This document shows positions 26,481-34,322 of a stretch of 64,000 nt of DNA, piece after piece. The stretch is from an uncultured Bacteroidales bacterium (lineage in GTDB: Bacteria; Bacteroidota; Bacteroidia; Bacteroidales; F082). The notes beneath the pieces were generated by a model that worked only from the letters and a program-made list of their open reading frames with translations, did not search any database and had not been told where the DNA came from. Each line of letters starts with the position of its first letter. The first letter of the stretch is position 1. Position numbers and translations under genes: made by a program. The stretch spans positions 80,437 through 144,436 of the forward strand of contig CAMJRR010000005.1 of the NCBI GenBank assembly GCA_946408345.1, in the 5' to 3' direction.

Positions 26481-27376
26481 TTTTTCTTGATTATCAATGT
26501 ATTTCCTTCAAATATTTTATCGTTTTCCAAATGGTTCCACTCCATCAGTTCTTCCACGGTGACATGATGTTTGACCGCGATACCCGACAGCGTTTCGCCT
26601 TTTTTGATGATATGTTCTTTAAATAGCGTCCTTGAACCCTGAACTTGTTGAAGAGTTGAAGAGTCCATGTTTTTTTGTTCATTCAGCGTGTCGACAGGCT
26701 CAACGACCTTGACCGAGGAAGATGTACTCGTTTTGGAGCCGAACTTGAGGCGGCCTTCCTTACCGAGATAAACGCAGGCGATGAAGTCGGCGATGACGTT
26801 GGTGTTGGGCATCAAATGATGTTCGTAGAAATCCCACAGTTCGGGCTCGGTGCCATAATGAATCATGGCATGACTCAGCGAGGTGGGGCTATTGGCATAG
26901 GCCAAGATACTGTGCCACCAGTCGTTGTATTTCTTGTGCAAGTCGTTCAGGTAATCCAAAGCAGCCAAAGTTGAGGTTACCACAGAGAGTCGTTCGTCTT
27001 GGGCGCCATCGATGCTGAGGCCATAGCGCATCCCCACCAAAGTGGGCAAAGCCCAATAGCCGCAGCGGTCGCCATTGTGATAATCGGCTTTCATTCCACT
27101 TAAGGCGTATGGCAAATATTTCAGTTCCAAAGGCATCCCCCTTTGCAACAAAGCTGAGTCAATGAAAGCCTCATGTGTCATGAAAGTTGTTGGAAGATTT
27201 TTGTCGGCCAACTGCTTCATCGTCTTGTCCAGGGCTTCGTGGTAAGGCAAGGGAATGTCTTTCTCCATGCTTTTCAGTTCTTTAGCGAATACCTCTTTGT
27301 CCGACGACACACAGCAATTGTTTGCCGCAAGACAAAAAAAACACGCCCAAAAAACAAATAAATCCCTGAATTTCAT
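26477..27376 (-). CDS. LysM protein with degenerate lytic-transglycosylase-like domain
   Basis: A 299-residue exported protein. The start at 27376 gives MKFRDLFVFWACFF, a signal-like segment; an in-frame start further upstream would precede the promoter. Residues ~60-190 follow the MltD/SLT pattern (RGMPLELKYLPYALSGM, CGYWALPTLVGMRYGL, DERLSVVTSTLAALDYL). The catalytic glutamate of the VESxF-like motif is replaced by L92. A LysM domain ends the protein (HIIKKGETLSGIAVKHHVTV, residues ~250-297). It probably binds peptidoglycan without cutting it and may position the acylation proteins encoded downstream. The linker before LysM is built from two interspersed repeats (26634-26654, 26691-26708). 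Confidence 0.82.
   Translation of the reverse strand: MKFRDLFVFWACFFCLAANNCCVSSDKEVFAKELKSMEKDIPLPYHEALDKTMKQLADKNLPTTFMTHEAFIDSALLQRGMPLELKYLPYALSGMKADYHNGDRCGYWALPTLVGMRYGLSIDGAQDERLSVVTSTLAALDYLNDLHKKYNDWWHSILAYANSPTSLSHAMIHYGTEPELWDFYEHHLMPNTNVIADFIACVYLGKEGRLKFGSKTSTSSSVKVVEPVDTLNEQKNMDSSTLQQVQGSRTLFKEHIIKKGETLSGIAVKHHVTVEELMEWNHLENDKIFEGNTLIIKKK
26634..26708 (-). repeat. Two inverted repeat copies in the LysM-protein linker
   Basis: A degenerate copy at 26634-26654 is translated as LQQVQGSR, and an opposite-orientation copy at 26691-26708 (TCGACAGGCTCAACGACC) as VVEPVD. Together they make most of the linker between the enzyme-like domain and LysM. Confidence 0.65.
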
Positions 27377-27426
27377 TCTTTTAACTTGTTTTGCAAGCCA
27401 TACGACACGGCTCGCGAAATGAGTGG

Positions 27427-27434
27427 CAAAAATA
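27427..27434 (-). promoter_or_regulatory. -7 promoter element of the LysM-SGNH-MBOAT operon
   Basis: TATTTTTG on the minus strand; leader of about 45 nt to the start codon at 27376. Divergent from the MATE promoter at 27539. Confidence 0.6.
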
Positions 27435-27538
27435 CACAAATCTTTTGGATTGAGGTACGCCATTTTGATATTTCGACCTGCTCTTTTAGCCTAATTTCGG
27501 CAAGCTCAATAACTAAAACTCAATTATCTTTTTTTTGC

Positions 27539-27546
27539 TATTTTTG
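27539..27546 (+). promoter_or_regulatory. -7 promoter element for the MATE gene
   Basis: TATTTTTG lies 40 nt before the ATG at 27587. Confidence 0.6.
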
Positions 27547-27586
27547 CGCCCTGATTTCGCATCAAGTGTGGAATAAGGTTTTCAAA

Positions 27587-28957
27587 ATGCAACAACTTGA
27601 CAGGACATTAGAGTTAGAGACAAAGAGTATCAGAAGGTTATTGTGGATTTATGCGTTGCCTTCGATTGTGAGTCAGATCATTGCGTCGGTCTACAACATC
27701 GTCGACCGTGTGTTTTTGGGTCAGTGCGTGGGGGCCTTGGCCATTGCTGGCTTGGCCATCACCATGCCCATCATGAACATCATCCATGCCTTTGGCTCCT
27801 TGGTGGGTGTGGGTTCATCGGCACGAATGTCCATTGTTTTAGGCAAGAAAGACTACAAATGGGCTGAGGATATCTTGGGCAACAGCATGCTGCTGACCTT
27901 CATATTCGGCTTCCTCTTCGTCACGGGCGGCTATCTCTTCATGGACAAAATCCTGACCATGTTCGGTGCCTCAGCCGACACTATCGCCTACGCCCGCGAG
28001 TATATGGACATTGTGCTGCCAGGTATGTTCATGACTACGGTGACGTTCAATCTCACTGGTTTGATTCGCGCCACGGGCTACCCGACCAAATCAATGTGGA
28101 TTTTGGCTGGAGGAGCTATTCTCAACATTGTCCTTGATGCGCTTTTCATCTATGTTTTGGACTGGGGCATTGGCGGAGCAGCTTGGGCTACCACCATCTC
28201 CATGACGTGCTCTGGCATAGTAGCGGTTTGGCATTTCCTGCAAAGGAGTTCGTTTATCCGTTTCCGCCGTCATGCTTGGCAACCCAAGTTGTACATCTTC
28301 CGCAACATACTGCTTATAGGCATGAGTCCTTTCTTGATGAATGTGGCGGCTTCGGGCGTGGTGGCACTGCTCAATAGCCAACTCATTCGCTATGGTGGTG
28401 ACTTGGCTGTGGGTGCTTATGGCATCGTCAATACTTTCGGAAGCCTTAGTATTATGCTTATCCTCGGCGTTTGCCAAGGCATGCAACCTATAGCGGGTTA
28501 CAACTATGGTGCAGGGCATCCTGACCGATTGAAATCCGTCTATACTTTAACGATGAAGGTCAACGTGCTGATTGGCTTTGTCGGGGCGCTTCTGGCGTTG
28601 ACCATTCCACAGATTCTGCTCCGTGCCTTCACCAAGGAAGACGACCTCATCCAAATTGCTGTGCCTGCCATGCGTTTCATGCTGGTGATGTTCCCTTTAG
28701 TGGGCTTCACCATTACCAATTCCAACTTCTTCCAGAGCATCGACAAGCCTTGGATTGCCATCGTCACCAGCCTCTCGCGTCAGGTTTTGTTCCTCGCCCC
28801 AATGATTTACATCATTCCACCGATTTTCATTAATGCGGGAGGTAACGGCCTGACAGGTGTTTGGGCCTCCATGACCATCTCCGATGCCCTTGGTGCCTTA
28901 CTTGCTTTCCTGCTTATGCTCACTCAACGCCACGTGTTCAAACCTACAAATAGTTAA
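27587..28957 (+). CDS. MATE family efflux transporter
   Basis: A 456-residue, 12-helix membrane protein of the multidrug and toxin extrusion family, which exports cationic drugs or metabolites using Na+ or H+ gradients. Landmarks are PSIVSQIIASVYNIVDRVFLG at the N-terminus, the repeat-half motif GVCQGMQPIAGYNYGA and FQSIDKPWIAIVTSLSRQ near the C-terminus. The frame is open upstream to 27386, but the ATG at 27587 fits both the protein family and the promoter. Substrate unknown. It ends at a pair of inverted interspersed repeats. Confidence 0.93.
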   Translation: MQQLDRTLELETKSIRRLLWIYALPSIVSQIIASVYNIVDRVFLGQCVGALAIAGLAITMPIMNIIHAFGSLVGVGSSARMSIVLGKKDYKWAEDILGNSMLLTFIFGFLFVTGGYLFMDKILTMFGASADTIAYAREYMDIVLPGMFMTTVTFNLTGLIRATGYPTKSMWILAGGAILNIVLDALFIYVLDWGIGGAAWATTISMTCSGIVAVWHFLQRSSFIRFRRHAWQPKLYIFRNILLIGMSPFLMNVAASGVVALLNSQLIRYGGDLAVGAYGIVNTFGSLSIMLILGVCQGMQPIAGYNYGAGHPDRLKSVYTLTMKVNVLIGFVGALLALTIPQILLRAFTKEDDLIQIAVPAMRFMLVMFPLVGFTITNSNFFQSIDKPWIAIVTSLSRQVLFLAPMIYIIPPIFINAGGNGLTGVWASMTISDALGALLAFLLMLTQRHVFKPTNS

Positions 28958-28958
28958 G

Positions 28959-29034
28959 GTCCCTGAGCCCTTCGAAGGGCCGACCGTAAAGTAACGGCGT
29001 TTCGACCCTTCGACAAACTCACGGCTCAACGACC
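28959..29034. repeat. Pair of interspersed repeats in inverted orientation after MATE gene
   Basis: GGTCCCTGAGCCCTTCGAAG (28959-28978) contains the perfect palindrome GCCCTTCGAAGGGC (28967-28980). A second copy (29006-29034, CCCTTCGACAAACTCACGG and onward) lies in opposite orientation. It starts 2 nt after the MATE stop codon. Confidence 0.75.
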
Positions 29035-29045
29035 TGCGGAATAAC

Positions 29046-29345
29046 ATGCAAATCGACAACGCCATAGTGACCCCGACCAACACACACATCACGGACTCGT
29101 GTGAGGTGAAAAGCAAGGCCGACATGAGGACCTATTTGGAAAGTTTGCGTGAAGTGTCGGCATCAGAGATGGCCGTTAATCAACGCGATATTGAGTCGCA
29201 AGTGCGCGAATGGCGGTCGCACAATTTCTTCTATAGGATTCATGTCTTTCGCAGCCGCACCAAGGACGTGGACCTGGAGCTGAAACAAACTTGGTATCGC
29301 GAGTTGTTTTGCCGCATGGTGAGTTTCTTTTATTTTTGGGATTGA
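29046..29345 (+). CDS. Small hypothetical protein
   Basis: A 99-codon frame with a charged helical middle (MRTYLESLREVSASEMAVNQRDIESQVREW) and an aromatic C-terminal half (SHNFFYRIHVFRSRTKDVDLELKQTWYRELFCRMVSFFYFWD). No family was recognised, and no ribosome-binding site or promoter is evident because the start lies 11 nt after the repeat pair. It could be read through from the MATE transcript. Called because the frame fills an otherwise empty gap and looks protein-like, but with modest confidence. Confidence 0.45.
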   Translation: MQIDNAIVTPTNTHITDSCEVKSKADMRTYLESLREVSASEMAVNQRDIESQVREWRSHNFFYRIHVFRSRTKDVDLELKQTWYRELFCRMVSFFYFWD

Positions 29346-29366
29346 TAAAGGTATTAAAGAATTACC

Positions 29367-29374
29367 TATTTTTG
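29367..29374 (+). promoter_or_regulatory. -7 promoter element for the S46 peptidase gene
   Basis: TATTTTTG gives a leader of about 70 nt. The leader contains repeated CAATT/CAACAATT units (29403-29445), a composition also seen upstream of the genes starting at 33407 and 39968. Confidence 0.6.
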
Positions 29375-29451
29375 TCCCCAACAATCGACTACATCGAATT
29401 ATTTCAACAATTAAACAATTCAACAATTAACAATTCAACAACAATATCCAA

Positions 29452-31590
29452 ATGAAACGCTTTACCTTATTCATCACCATCATCCTCACGCTCGCCGTCG
29501 GCATCGCTAAGGCTGGCGAAGGCATGTGGATTCCCATGTTGCTGCAATACAACGAGAAAGAAATGCAGGAAATGGGCATGAAAATCACCGCTGACGACAT
29601 CTACAGCATCAACCACAGCAGTCTGAAAGACGCCATCGTGCTCTTTGGAGGTGGCTGCACAGGAGAAATTGTCAGCGACTACGGCCTGCTGCTCACCAAC
29701 CACCACTGCGGCTACGACTACATCCAAAAACACAGCTCGGTGGAGCACGACTACCTCACTAACGGCTTCTGGGCCATGAACCGTGGCGAGGAGTTGCCTT
29801 GTCCTGGCCTCAGTGTCATCTTCCTCCGTGAGATGCGCGACGTGACCGAAAAAGTACTTACTGGCATTACCGTAGATATGCCCGAAGACGAACGTCAGGC
29901 CAAAGTGGACGAAAACATCAAAAAAATCATTGCTGAAGTCGAAAAGGAAACCAACTATAAGGTCAGCATCAAGCCGTTCTTCTTGGGCAATGAATACTAT
30001 TTGCTGCTCAACGAGGTCTACACCGACGTGCGTCTCGTGGGTTGCCCACCGAGCAACATCGGCAAGTTTGGCGGTGACACCGACAACTGGGTTTGGCCCC
30101 GCCACACGGGCGACTTCTCCATCTTCCGCGTGTATGCCGACAAGGATGGTCACCCCGCCGTGTACAGCAAAGACAACGTACCCTACAAGCCCGCCAAGCA
30201 CCTTGACATCTCGCTGAAAGGTGCCGAGGAAGGTGACTTTGCCTTCGTGTTCGGCTATCCTGCCCGCACCAATGAATACTTGCCTGCCGTTGCCGTTGAC
30301 CAAGAGGCCAACCTCATCGACCCTATCACCGTCGACTTGCGCGGCAAGGTGCTCGACATCTACAACAAATATCAGGAGCAAGATCCCAAAGTGCGCATCC
30401 AATATGCCTCCAAACATGCCGGACTCGGCAACGGATGGAAAAAATGGATGGGCGTGACTGAGGGCATCAACCACTTCCACGGCGTGGAGAAGAAAGAAGC
30501 TTTCGAGAAGAATTTCCAGGAATGGGCTTTAGGCGCACGCAACCGTTATATGTATATCGACTTGCTGAATCAGTTCAAGAAAAACTATAAGGATTTGGAG
30601 CCTTACCAGCTGGCCTACACCTATATGGCCGAGGCAGGCATGCGCATCGAATTGGTCAGCTTTGCAGGTCGTTTTGCAAGACTTTCCGAAGTAACCAAAG
30701 ACACCCCACAGGAAGACATCGACCGCATGTTGAACCAATTGAAAGGCACTGCCGCCTCTTTCTTCAAGGACTATTACGAACCCATCGACCGTGAGGTGGC
30801 CGTCATGGCACTCAGTGAATACCTAAAGGCGCAACCTGCCGATTTCCGTCCTGCTTTCCTCAACGACATCAAGGATGTGAACGAGTATGTCAACAAACTT
30901 TTCGACAAATCGATGTTTACTGACGAGACTAAGGTGAATGCAATGTTGGACAATTTCAAGTTGAAGGATGCCAAGAAAATGGCCAACGACCCTGCATTGA
31001 AAATCTATCAAAGTCTCATCGGATTCTATCGCGACGAGGTCTACGACCACATTTCAAGCATTACCAAGGACAACGACCGTCTGCGCCGCATCTACATGAA
31101 AGGCCAGATGGACATGCAACCCGAGAAACGGCTCTTCCCTGATGCCAACTTCACGTTGCGCGTCACCTACGGCAAAGTGGAAGGCTTCAAACCTCAGGAC
31201 GGCAAAACGTACAAGCATTTCACCACGCTCGAAGGCATCATGCAGAAGGAGAATCCTGACATCTACGACTATGTGGTGGAGCCGCGCCTGAAGCAGCTCT
31301 ATAATAATAAGGACTACGGCCGTTATGCCGACAAGGACGGCACCATGCACGTAGCTTTCACTGCCAGTGTACACACCACGGGCGGCAATTCGGGTAGCCC
31401 CATTTTGAACGCCGAAGGCCAGCTCCTCGGCCTCAACTTCGACCGCTGCTGGGAAGGCACGATGAGCGACCTCATCTACGACCCCGACATCTGCCGCAAC
31501 ATCAGCGTCGACATCCGTTACGTGCTCTTCATCATCGACAAGTTCGCAGGAGCAGGGCATTTGATTGACGAGATGACGATTGTGGAATGA
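29452..31590 (+). CDS. S46 family dipeptidyl peptidase, DPP11-like
   Basis: A 712-residue periplasmic peptidase with signal peptide (MKRFTLFITIILTLAVGIAKA) followed by GEGMWIP. S46 enzymes remove dipeptides from oligopeptide N-termini. The triad is visible: histidine in LLLTNHHCGYDYI, aspartate in GGDTDNWVWPRHTGDF, and serine in TTGGNSGSPILNA. After the serine, GLNFDRCWEGTMSDLIYD has arginine where DPP7 has glycine. In the family this arginine selects Asp/Glu at P1 (DPP11 type), so acidic specificity is inferred. A strong terminator follows directly. Confidence 0.93.
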   Translation: MKRFTLFITIILTLAVGIAKAGEGMWIPMLLQYNEKEMQEMGMKITADDIYSINHSSLKDAIVLFGGGCTGEIVSDYGLLLTNHHCGYDYIQKHSSVEHDYLTNGFWAMNRGEELPCPGLSVIFLREMRDVTEKVLTGITVDMPEDERQAKVDENIKKIIAEVEKETNYKVSIKPFFLGNEYYLLLNEVYTDVRLVGCPPSNIGKFGGDTDNWVWPRHTGDFSIFRVYADKDGHPAVYSKDNVPYKPAKHLDISLKGAEEGDFAFVFGYPARTNEYLPAVAVDQEANLIDPITVDLRGKVLDIYNKYQEQDPKVRIQYASKHAGLGNGWKKWMGVTEGINHFHGVEKKEAFEKNFQEWALGARNRYMYIDLLNQFKKNYKDLEPYQLAYTYMAEAGMRIELVSFAGRFARLSEVTKDTPQEDIDRMLNQLKGTAASFFKDYYEPIDREVAVMALSEYLKAQPADFRPAFLNDIKDVNEYVNKLFDKSMFTDETKVNAMLDNFKLKDAKKMANDPALKIYQSLIGFYRDEVYDHISSITKDNDRLRRIYMKGQMDMQPEKRLFPDANFTLRVTYGKVEGFKPQDGKTYKHFTTLEGIMQKENPDIYDYVVEPRLKQLYNNKDYGRYADKDGTMHVAFTASVHTTGGNSGSPILNAEGQLLGLNFDRCWEGTMSDLIYDPDICRNISVDIRYVLFIIDKFAGAGHLIDEMTIVE

Positions 31591-31620
31591 AAAAAGGCGG
31601 TCGCTTGACCGCCTTTTTTT
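31591..31620. terminator. Strong bidirectional terminator
   Basis: A 12-bp perfect stem (AAAAAGGCGGTC with GACCGCCTTTTT) with a GCTT loop, flanked by A and T runs. It sits between convergent genes and starts right after the S46 stop codon. Confidence 0.92.
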
Positions 31621-31621
31621 A

Positions 31622-32815
31622 TTAGTCTTTTACCATTACTCGTTTTGTCAAAACTCCCTTCTTTATTTGGATTTTGACAATATAAACACCTACTTCATAA
31701 GGACTGAAATCGTACTCAAAGTTGTTTCCACGTGCTGAAGTTTCAAACAGCTTTTCACCCAACATATTACATATGCTGATGGCTTCGATGTCTTCAGCCT
31801 CAATCTGAATAGTACCACTGGTCGGATTGGGATAAACGTTCGCCTTTTTTTCATCAAATTCTGATATAGTATTACAATTTTCGATGAGCGTGGTGAAATA
31901 GTCATGCCAATCCGAGTTTTGGTAGGCAGGAATGCAATGACAAGGAACCGTAAGCTTTGTGCAGCTGAATCCTTCAAACACATCTTCAAACGAGAATACC
32001 GGTGGCTCTGTGGCCAAAGTAATAACTTCTGTAAACCCGCTGCAATGATAGAATGCCATTCCACCAATGCTTTCCAACGAGTTTCCAAGAGTTAATGTGT
32101 CTGTAAAACCGCTGCAATTGTTGAAAGCATTAGGTTCAATACTGCTCACGGAATTAGGGATAGTCAAGGAGCCTGAGAAACCTTTGCAACCCCAAAAGGC
32201 AGAAGTGCCGATGGATGTCACTGAATTGCCGAGGTCCAAACTGGAAAAACCGCTGCACCTATAAAATGCCGCAGTTTCGATACGTTCCAAACCGTTACCG
32301 ATAGTCAGTGCACCGGTAAAACCAGTGCAGCCATAAAATGCCGCAGTTTCCATGGATTTTACCGAATTGGGGATAGTCAGAGAGCCAGTAAAGCCCTTGC
32401 AGCCATAAAATGCCGCAGACCCAATGGTATCCAAGGCATCTCCCAGGTCTAATTCTGTCAATCCGCTGCAACCCAAAAATGCGTTTTCACCAAGATAAGT
32501 CACGGTATTGGGAATGGTCAAGAGACCTGTTAGGTTTCCACACGAAATAAAAGCGTTTTTCCCAATTCTGGTCACAGCATAGTTGTTTCCATTATAATTG
32601 ATGGTTGCCGGGATGCTTAACTCACCCGACGCTGCAGGGCCGTCAATATGACTTATAAGCGTTGCAGAAACACCATCATCATTGATTTGATAATAGAAAT
32701 CCCCTACAGAGAAAATGTCCTGTGCATTCAGATGGGTTATCCCAATAACGCGCAAAAAAAGAATGAATAAAACAGCATATGCCGCTTTTTTGCATAATGA
32801 TGAATCCCTCTTCAT
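31622..32815 (-). CDS. BspA-like leucine-rich-repeat protein with T9SS sorting domain
   Basis: A 397-residue protein with N-terminal signal (AAYAVLFILFLRVIGITHLNAQ). Residues ~65-285 form about 9 LRR_5/BspA repeats of ~23-24 residues (LTIPNSVKSMETAAFYGCTG-like units). The C-terminal ~75 residues are a Por sorting domain (ANVYPNPTSGTIQIEAED, ISICNMLGEKLFE, VGVYIVKIQIKKG, ending VMVKD). A surface adhesin-like role is inferred from the repeat family. The layout matches the LRR gene at 16549, but the sorting domain is of a different sequence. Confidence 0.88.
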   Translation of the reverse strand: MKRDSSLCKKAAYAVLFILFLRVIGITHLNAQDIFSVGDFYYQINDDGVSATLISHIDGPAASGELSIPATINYNGNNYAVTRIGKNAFISCGNLTGLLTIPNTVTYLGENAFLGCSGLTELDLGDALDTIGSAAFYGCKGFTGSLTIPNSVKSMETAAFYGCTGFTGALTIGNGLERIETAAFYRCSGFSSLDLGNSVTSIGTSAFWGCKGFSGSLTIPNSVSSIEPNAFNNCSGFTDTLTLGNSLESIGGMAFYHCSGFTEVITLATEPPVFSFEDVFEGFSCTKLTVPCHCIPAYQNSDWHDYFTTLIENCNTISEFDEKKANVYPNPTSGTIQIEAEDIEAISICNMLGEKLFETSARGNNFEYDFSPYEVGVYIVKIQIKKGVLTKRVMVKD

Positions 32816-32882
32816 AATTATAAGGTATTAGTCAAGTCTGCAAGGAGGGTTTGCAGTGGAAAAATGTCTTTTCAACTAGGGT

Positions 32883-33407
32883 TTACTTCCCAAAGATTTT
32901 GCCCAAGCCACCGAGGATGCTACCGAGGCCGCCTGTGCTTTGGCTTTGTGAGCCACCGCCAAGGAGAGCGCCGAGCAGGCCACCCAAACCGGCTGCACCC
33001 GAGCTACCGTTTTGCTTGCCGAGAAGAGCGAGCAGGCTCGGAGCGATGGATGAAAGGATGTTGCCTACTGCGTTAGTGGCCACACCTGTTTGCTTGGAAA
33101 TACCTCCCAATACGGATGACAGGTCACCACCAAAGAGATGGCCCAAAATCTTGGAGCCGTCGATAAGGTCAGCACCTTTCAAGTTATTGATGATGTTGCC
33201 TGCATTGCTTGCATGGTCGCCAAGAGCCTTGGCCAAGGCTTCTGCACCGCCAGGTGTAGAGGCATTCTTTTGCATGGCACCCAAAAGCGAGGGCAATGCG
33301 CTAGTGATAACTGAAGACACTTGCTTCGAGTCGATTTTCAGGTTCTGAGAGATGGCGTCGACGGCATCATTGCCTGTCAGTGCGCCTAAGATATTAGTTA
33401 AGTCCAT
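32883..33407 (-). CDS. DUF937-like glycine-rich protein
   Basis: A 174-residue protein. Start chosen at MDLTNILGALTGNDAV; the longer frame upstream runs through the AT-rich repeat leader. Helical repeats (DAVDAISQNLKIDSKQVSSV, SALPSLLGAMQKNA, ILGHLFGGDLSSVLGGI) resemble the DUF937 family of unknown function, and the C-terminus is a low-complexity glycine/leucine stretch ending LGKIFGK. No signal peptide, so probably cytoplasmic. Confidence 0.75.
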   Translation of the reverse strand: MDLTNILGALTGNDAVDAISQNLKIDSKQVSSVITSALPSLLGAMQKNASTPGGAEALAKALGDHASNAGNIINNLKGADLIDGSKILGHLFGGDLSSVLGGISKQTGVATNAVGNILSSIAPSLLALLGKQNGSSGAAGLGGLLGALLGGGSQSQSTGGLGSILGGLGKIFGK

Positions 33408-33420
33408 AATAAATATGTTT

Positions 33421-33472
33421 AATTGTTGATTGTTGAATTGTTGAATTGTTGAATTGTTGGATTGTTGGATTG
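33421..33472 (-). repeat. AACAATTC tandem repeat in 5' leader
   Basis: About five units of TTGAATTGT/TTGGATTGT with ~9-10-bp period lie between the promoter (33512) and the start codon (33407) of the DUF937-like gene. On the transcript they read as CAACAATTC units. Confidence 0.75.
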
Positions 33473-33511
33473 GAAAGACTTGAAATCGTGTTTCCTTTGA
33501 CAATCCAACCG

Positions 33512-33519
33512 CAAAATTA
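33512..33519 (-). promoter_or_regulatory. -7 promoter element for DUF937-like gene
   Basis: TAATTTTG on the minus strand. The leader of ~98 nt carries the CAACAATTC repeats. Confidence 0.6.
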
Positions 33520-33549
33520 CAAAAAAAACATTCGCAATTCCATTTTTAC

Positions 33550-33557
33550 TAATTTTG
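33550..33557 (+). promoter_or_regulatory. -7 promoter element for lipoprotein flavodoxin
   Basis: TAATTTTG, 33 nt before the ATG at 33591. Divergent from the promoter at 33512. Confidence 0.6.
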
Positions 33558-33590
33558 CAACTTCAATTAATACCAAAAATGTCATCAACA

Positions 33591-34211
33591 ATGAAGAAAT
33601 TTGCATTCATCATGGTGCTTGCTGCCCTCGTCGGCTGCGGCAACGCACAAAACAAGAAAACCGAACAAAGCGACGCCCTTCAACAAGCTCAGGGCTCAGC
33701 AACCGAAACTGAACAAACCCAACAAGAAACAACAATGAAAGCATTAGTGACTTACTTCTCGGCTTCGGGTGTCACCCGTAATGCCGCAAAACAAGTGGCC
33801 GACATCATCGGTGCCGACCTTTTTGAAATCACTCCCGAACAGCTCTACACCGACGCCGACCTCGATTGGCGCGACAAACAATCACGCTCGACCATCGAGA
33901 TGAACGACAAGAGCTCGCGTCCAGCCATCAAAGACGGTGGCAAGGTTGAGAACCTCGACCAATATGATGTAGTCTATGTGGGCTTCCCCATTTGGTGGTA
34001 CACCGCCCCGACCATCATCAACACCTTCATCGAGGCCAATGACTTTACAGGCAAGACCATCATTCCTTTCGCCACTTCGGGCGGTAGCAACATCAAGAAA
34101 GCTTGTGAAGACCTGCAAACCGCCTATCCGAACTACAAGTTTGGTGAAGGCAAGTTGCTCAACAGCATTGACAAGGCCGACATCGAGAAATGGGCTGCTG
34201 CGGTGAAATGA
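33591..34211 (+). CDS. Flavodoxin-like protein with lipoprotein leader
   Basis: A 206-residue protein. The start at 33591 gives a lipoprotein signal (MKKFAFIMVLAALVGCG); an in-frame ATG at 33579 adds four residues. After the cysteine comes a ~35-residue polar linker containing repeat-encoded ALQQAQGSAT. Next is a complete flavodoxin domain that begins with its own methionine (MKALVTYFSASGVTRNAAKQ, FMN phosphate loop) and includes YDVVYVGFPIWWYTAPTIINTF and FATSGGSNIKKAC. The family carries electrons via FMN. Export would place it in the periplasm, unusual for flavodoxin but seen in Bacteroidota. The internal ATG at 33735 could give a cytoplasmic form. Confidence 0.85.
   Translation: MKKFAFIMVLAALVGCGNAQNKKTEQSDALQQAQGSATETEQTQQETTMKALVTYFSASGVTRNAAKQVADIIGADLFEITPEQLYTDADLDWRDKQSRSTIEMNDKSSRPAIKDGGKVENLDQYDVVYVGFPIWWYTAPTIINTFIEANDFTGKTIIPFATSGGSNIKKACEDLQTAYPNYKFGEGKLLNSIDKADIEKWAAAVK
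33676..33704 (+). repeat. CCCTTCAACAAGCTCAGGG repeat in flavodoxin linker
   Basis: A copy of the interspersed repeat read in frame as ALQQAQGSAT between the lipobox and the flavodoxin domain. Confidence 0.75.
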
Positions 34212-34231
34212 TTTGATTTTTTGCGAATCCT

Positions 34232-34317
34232 TGTAGGGCTGTCACATTGAGGTAGCCGCCGTTCGTGCATTCGGGCCGAATGCAAGCCGGCGGTTGCCGT
34301 GATACGACAGCCCTACA
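34232..34317. repeat. Composite palindromic (REP-like) element 2
   Basis: Outer arms TGTAGGGCTGTC (34232-34243) and GACAGCCCTACA (34306-34317) are perfectly complementary. An inner GGTAGCCGCC/GGCGGTTGCC pair and a central perfect palindrome TGCATTCGG/CCGAATGCA nest inside. It lies between the convergent flavodoxin and DUF4249 genes. Confidence 0.85.
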
Positions 34318-34322
34318 TGTTT

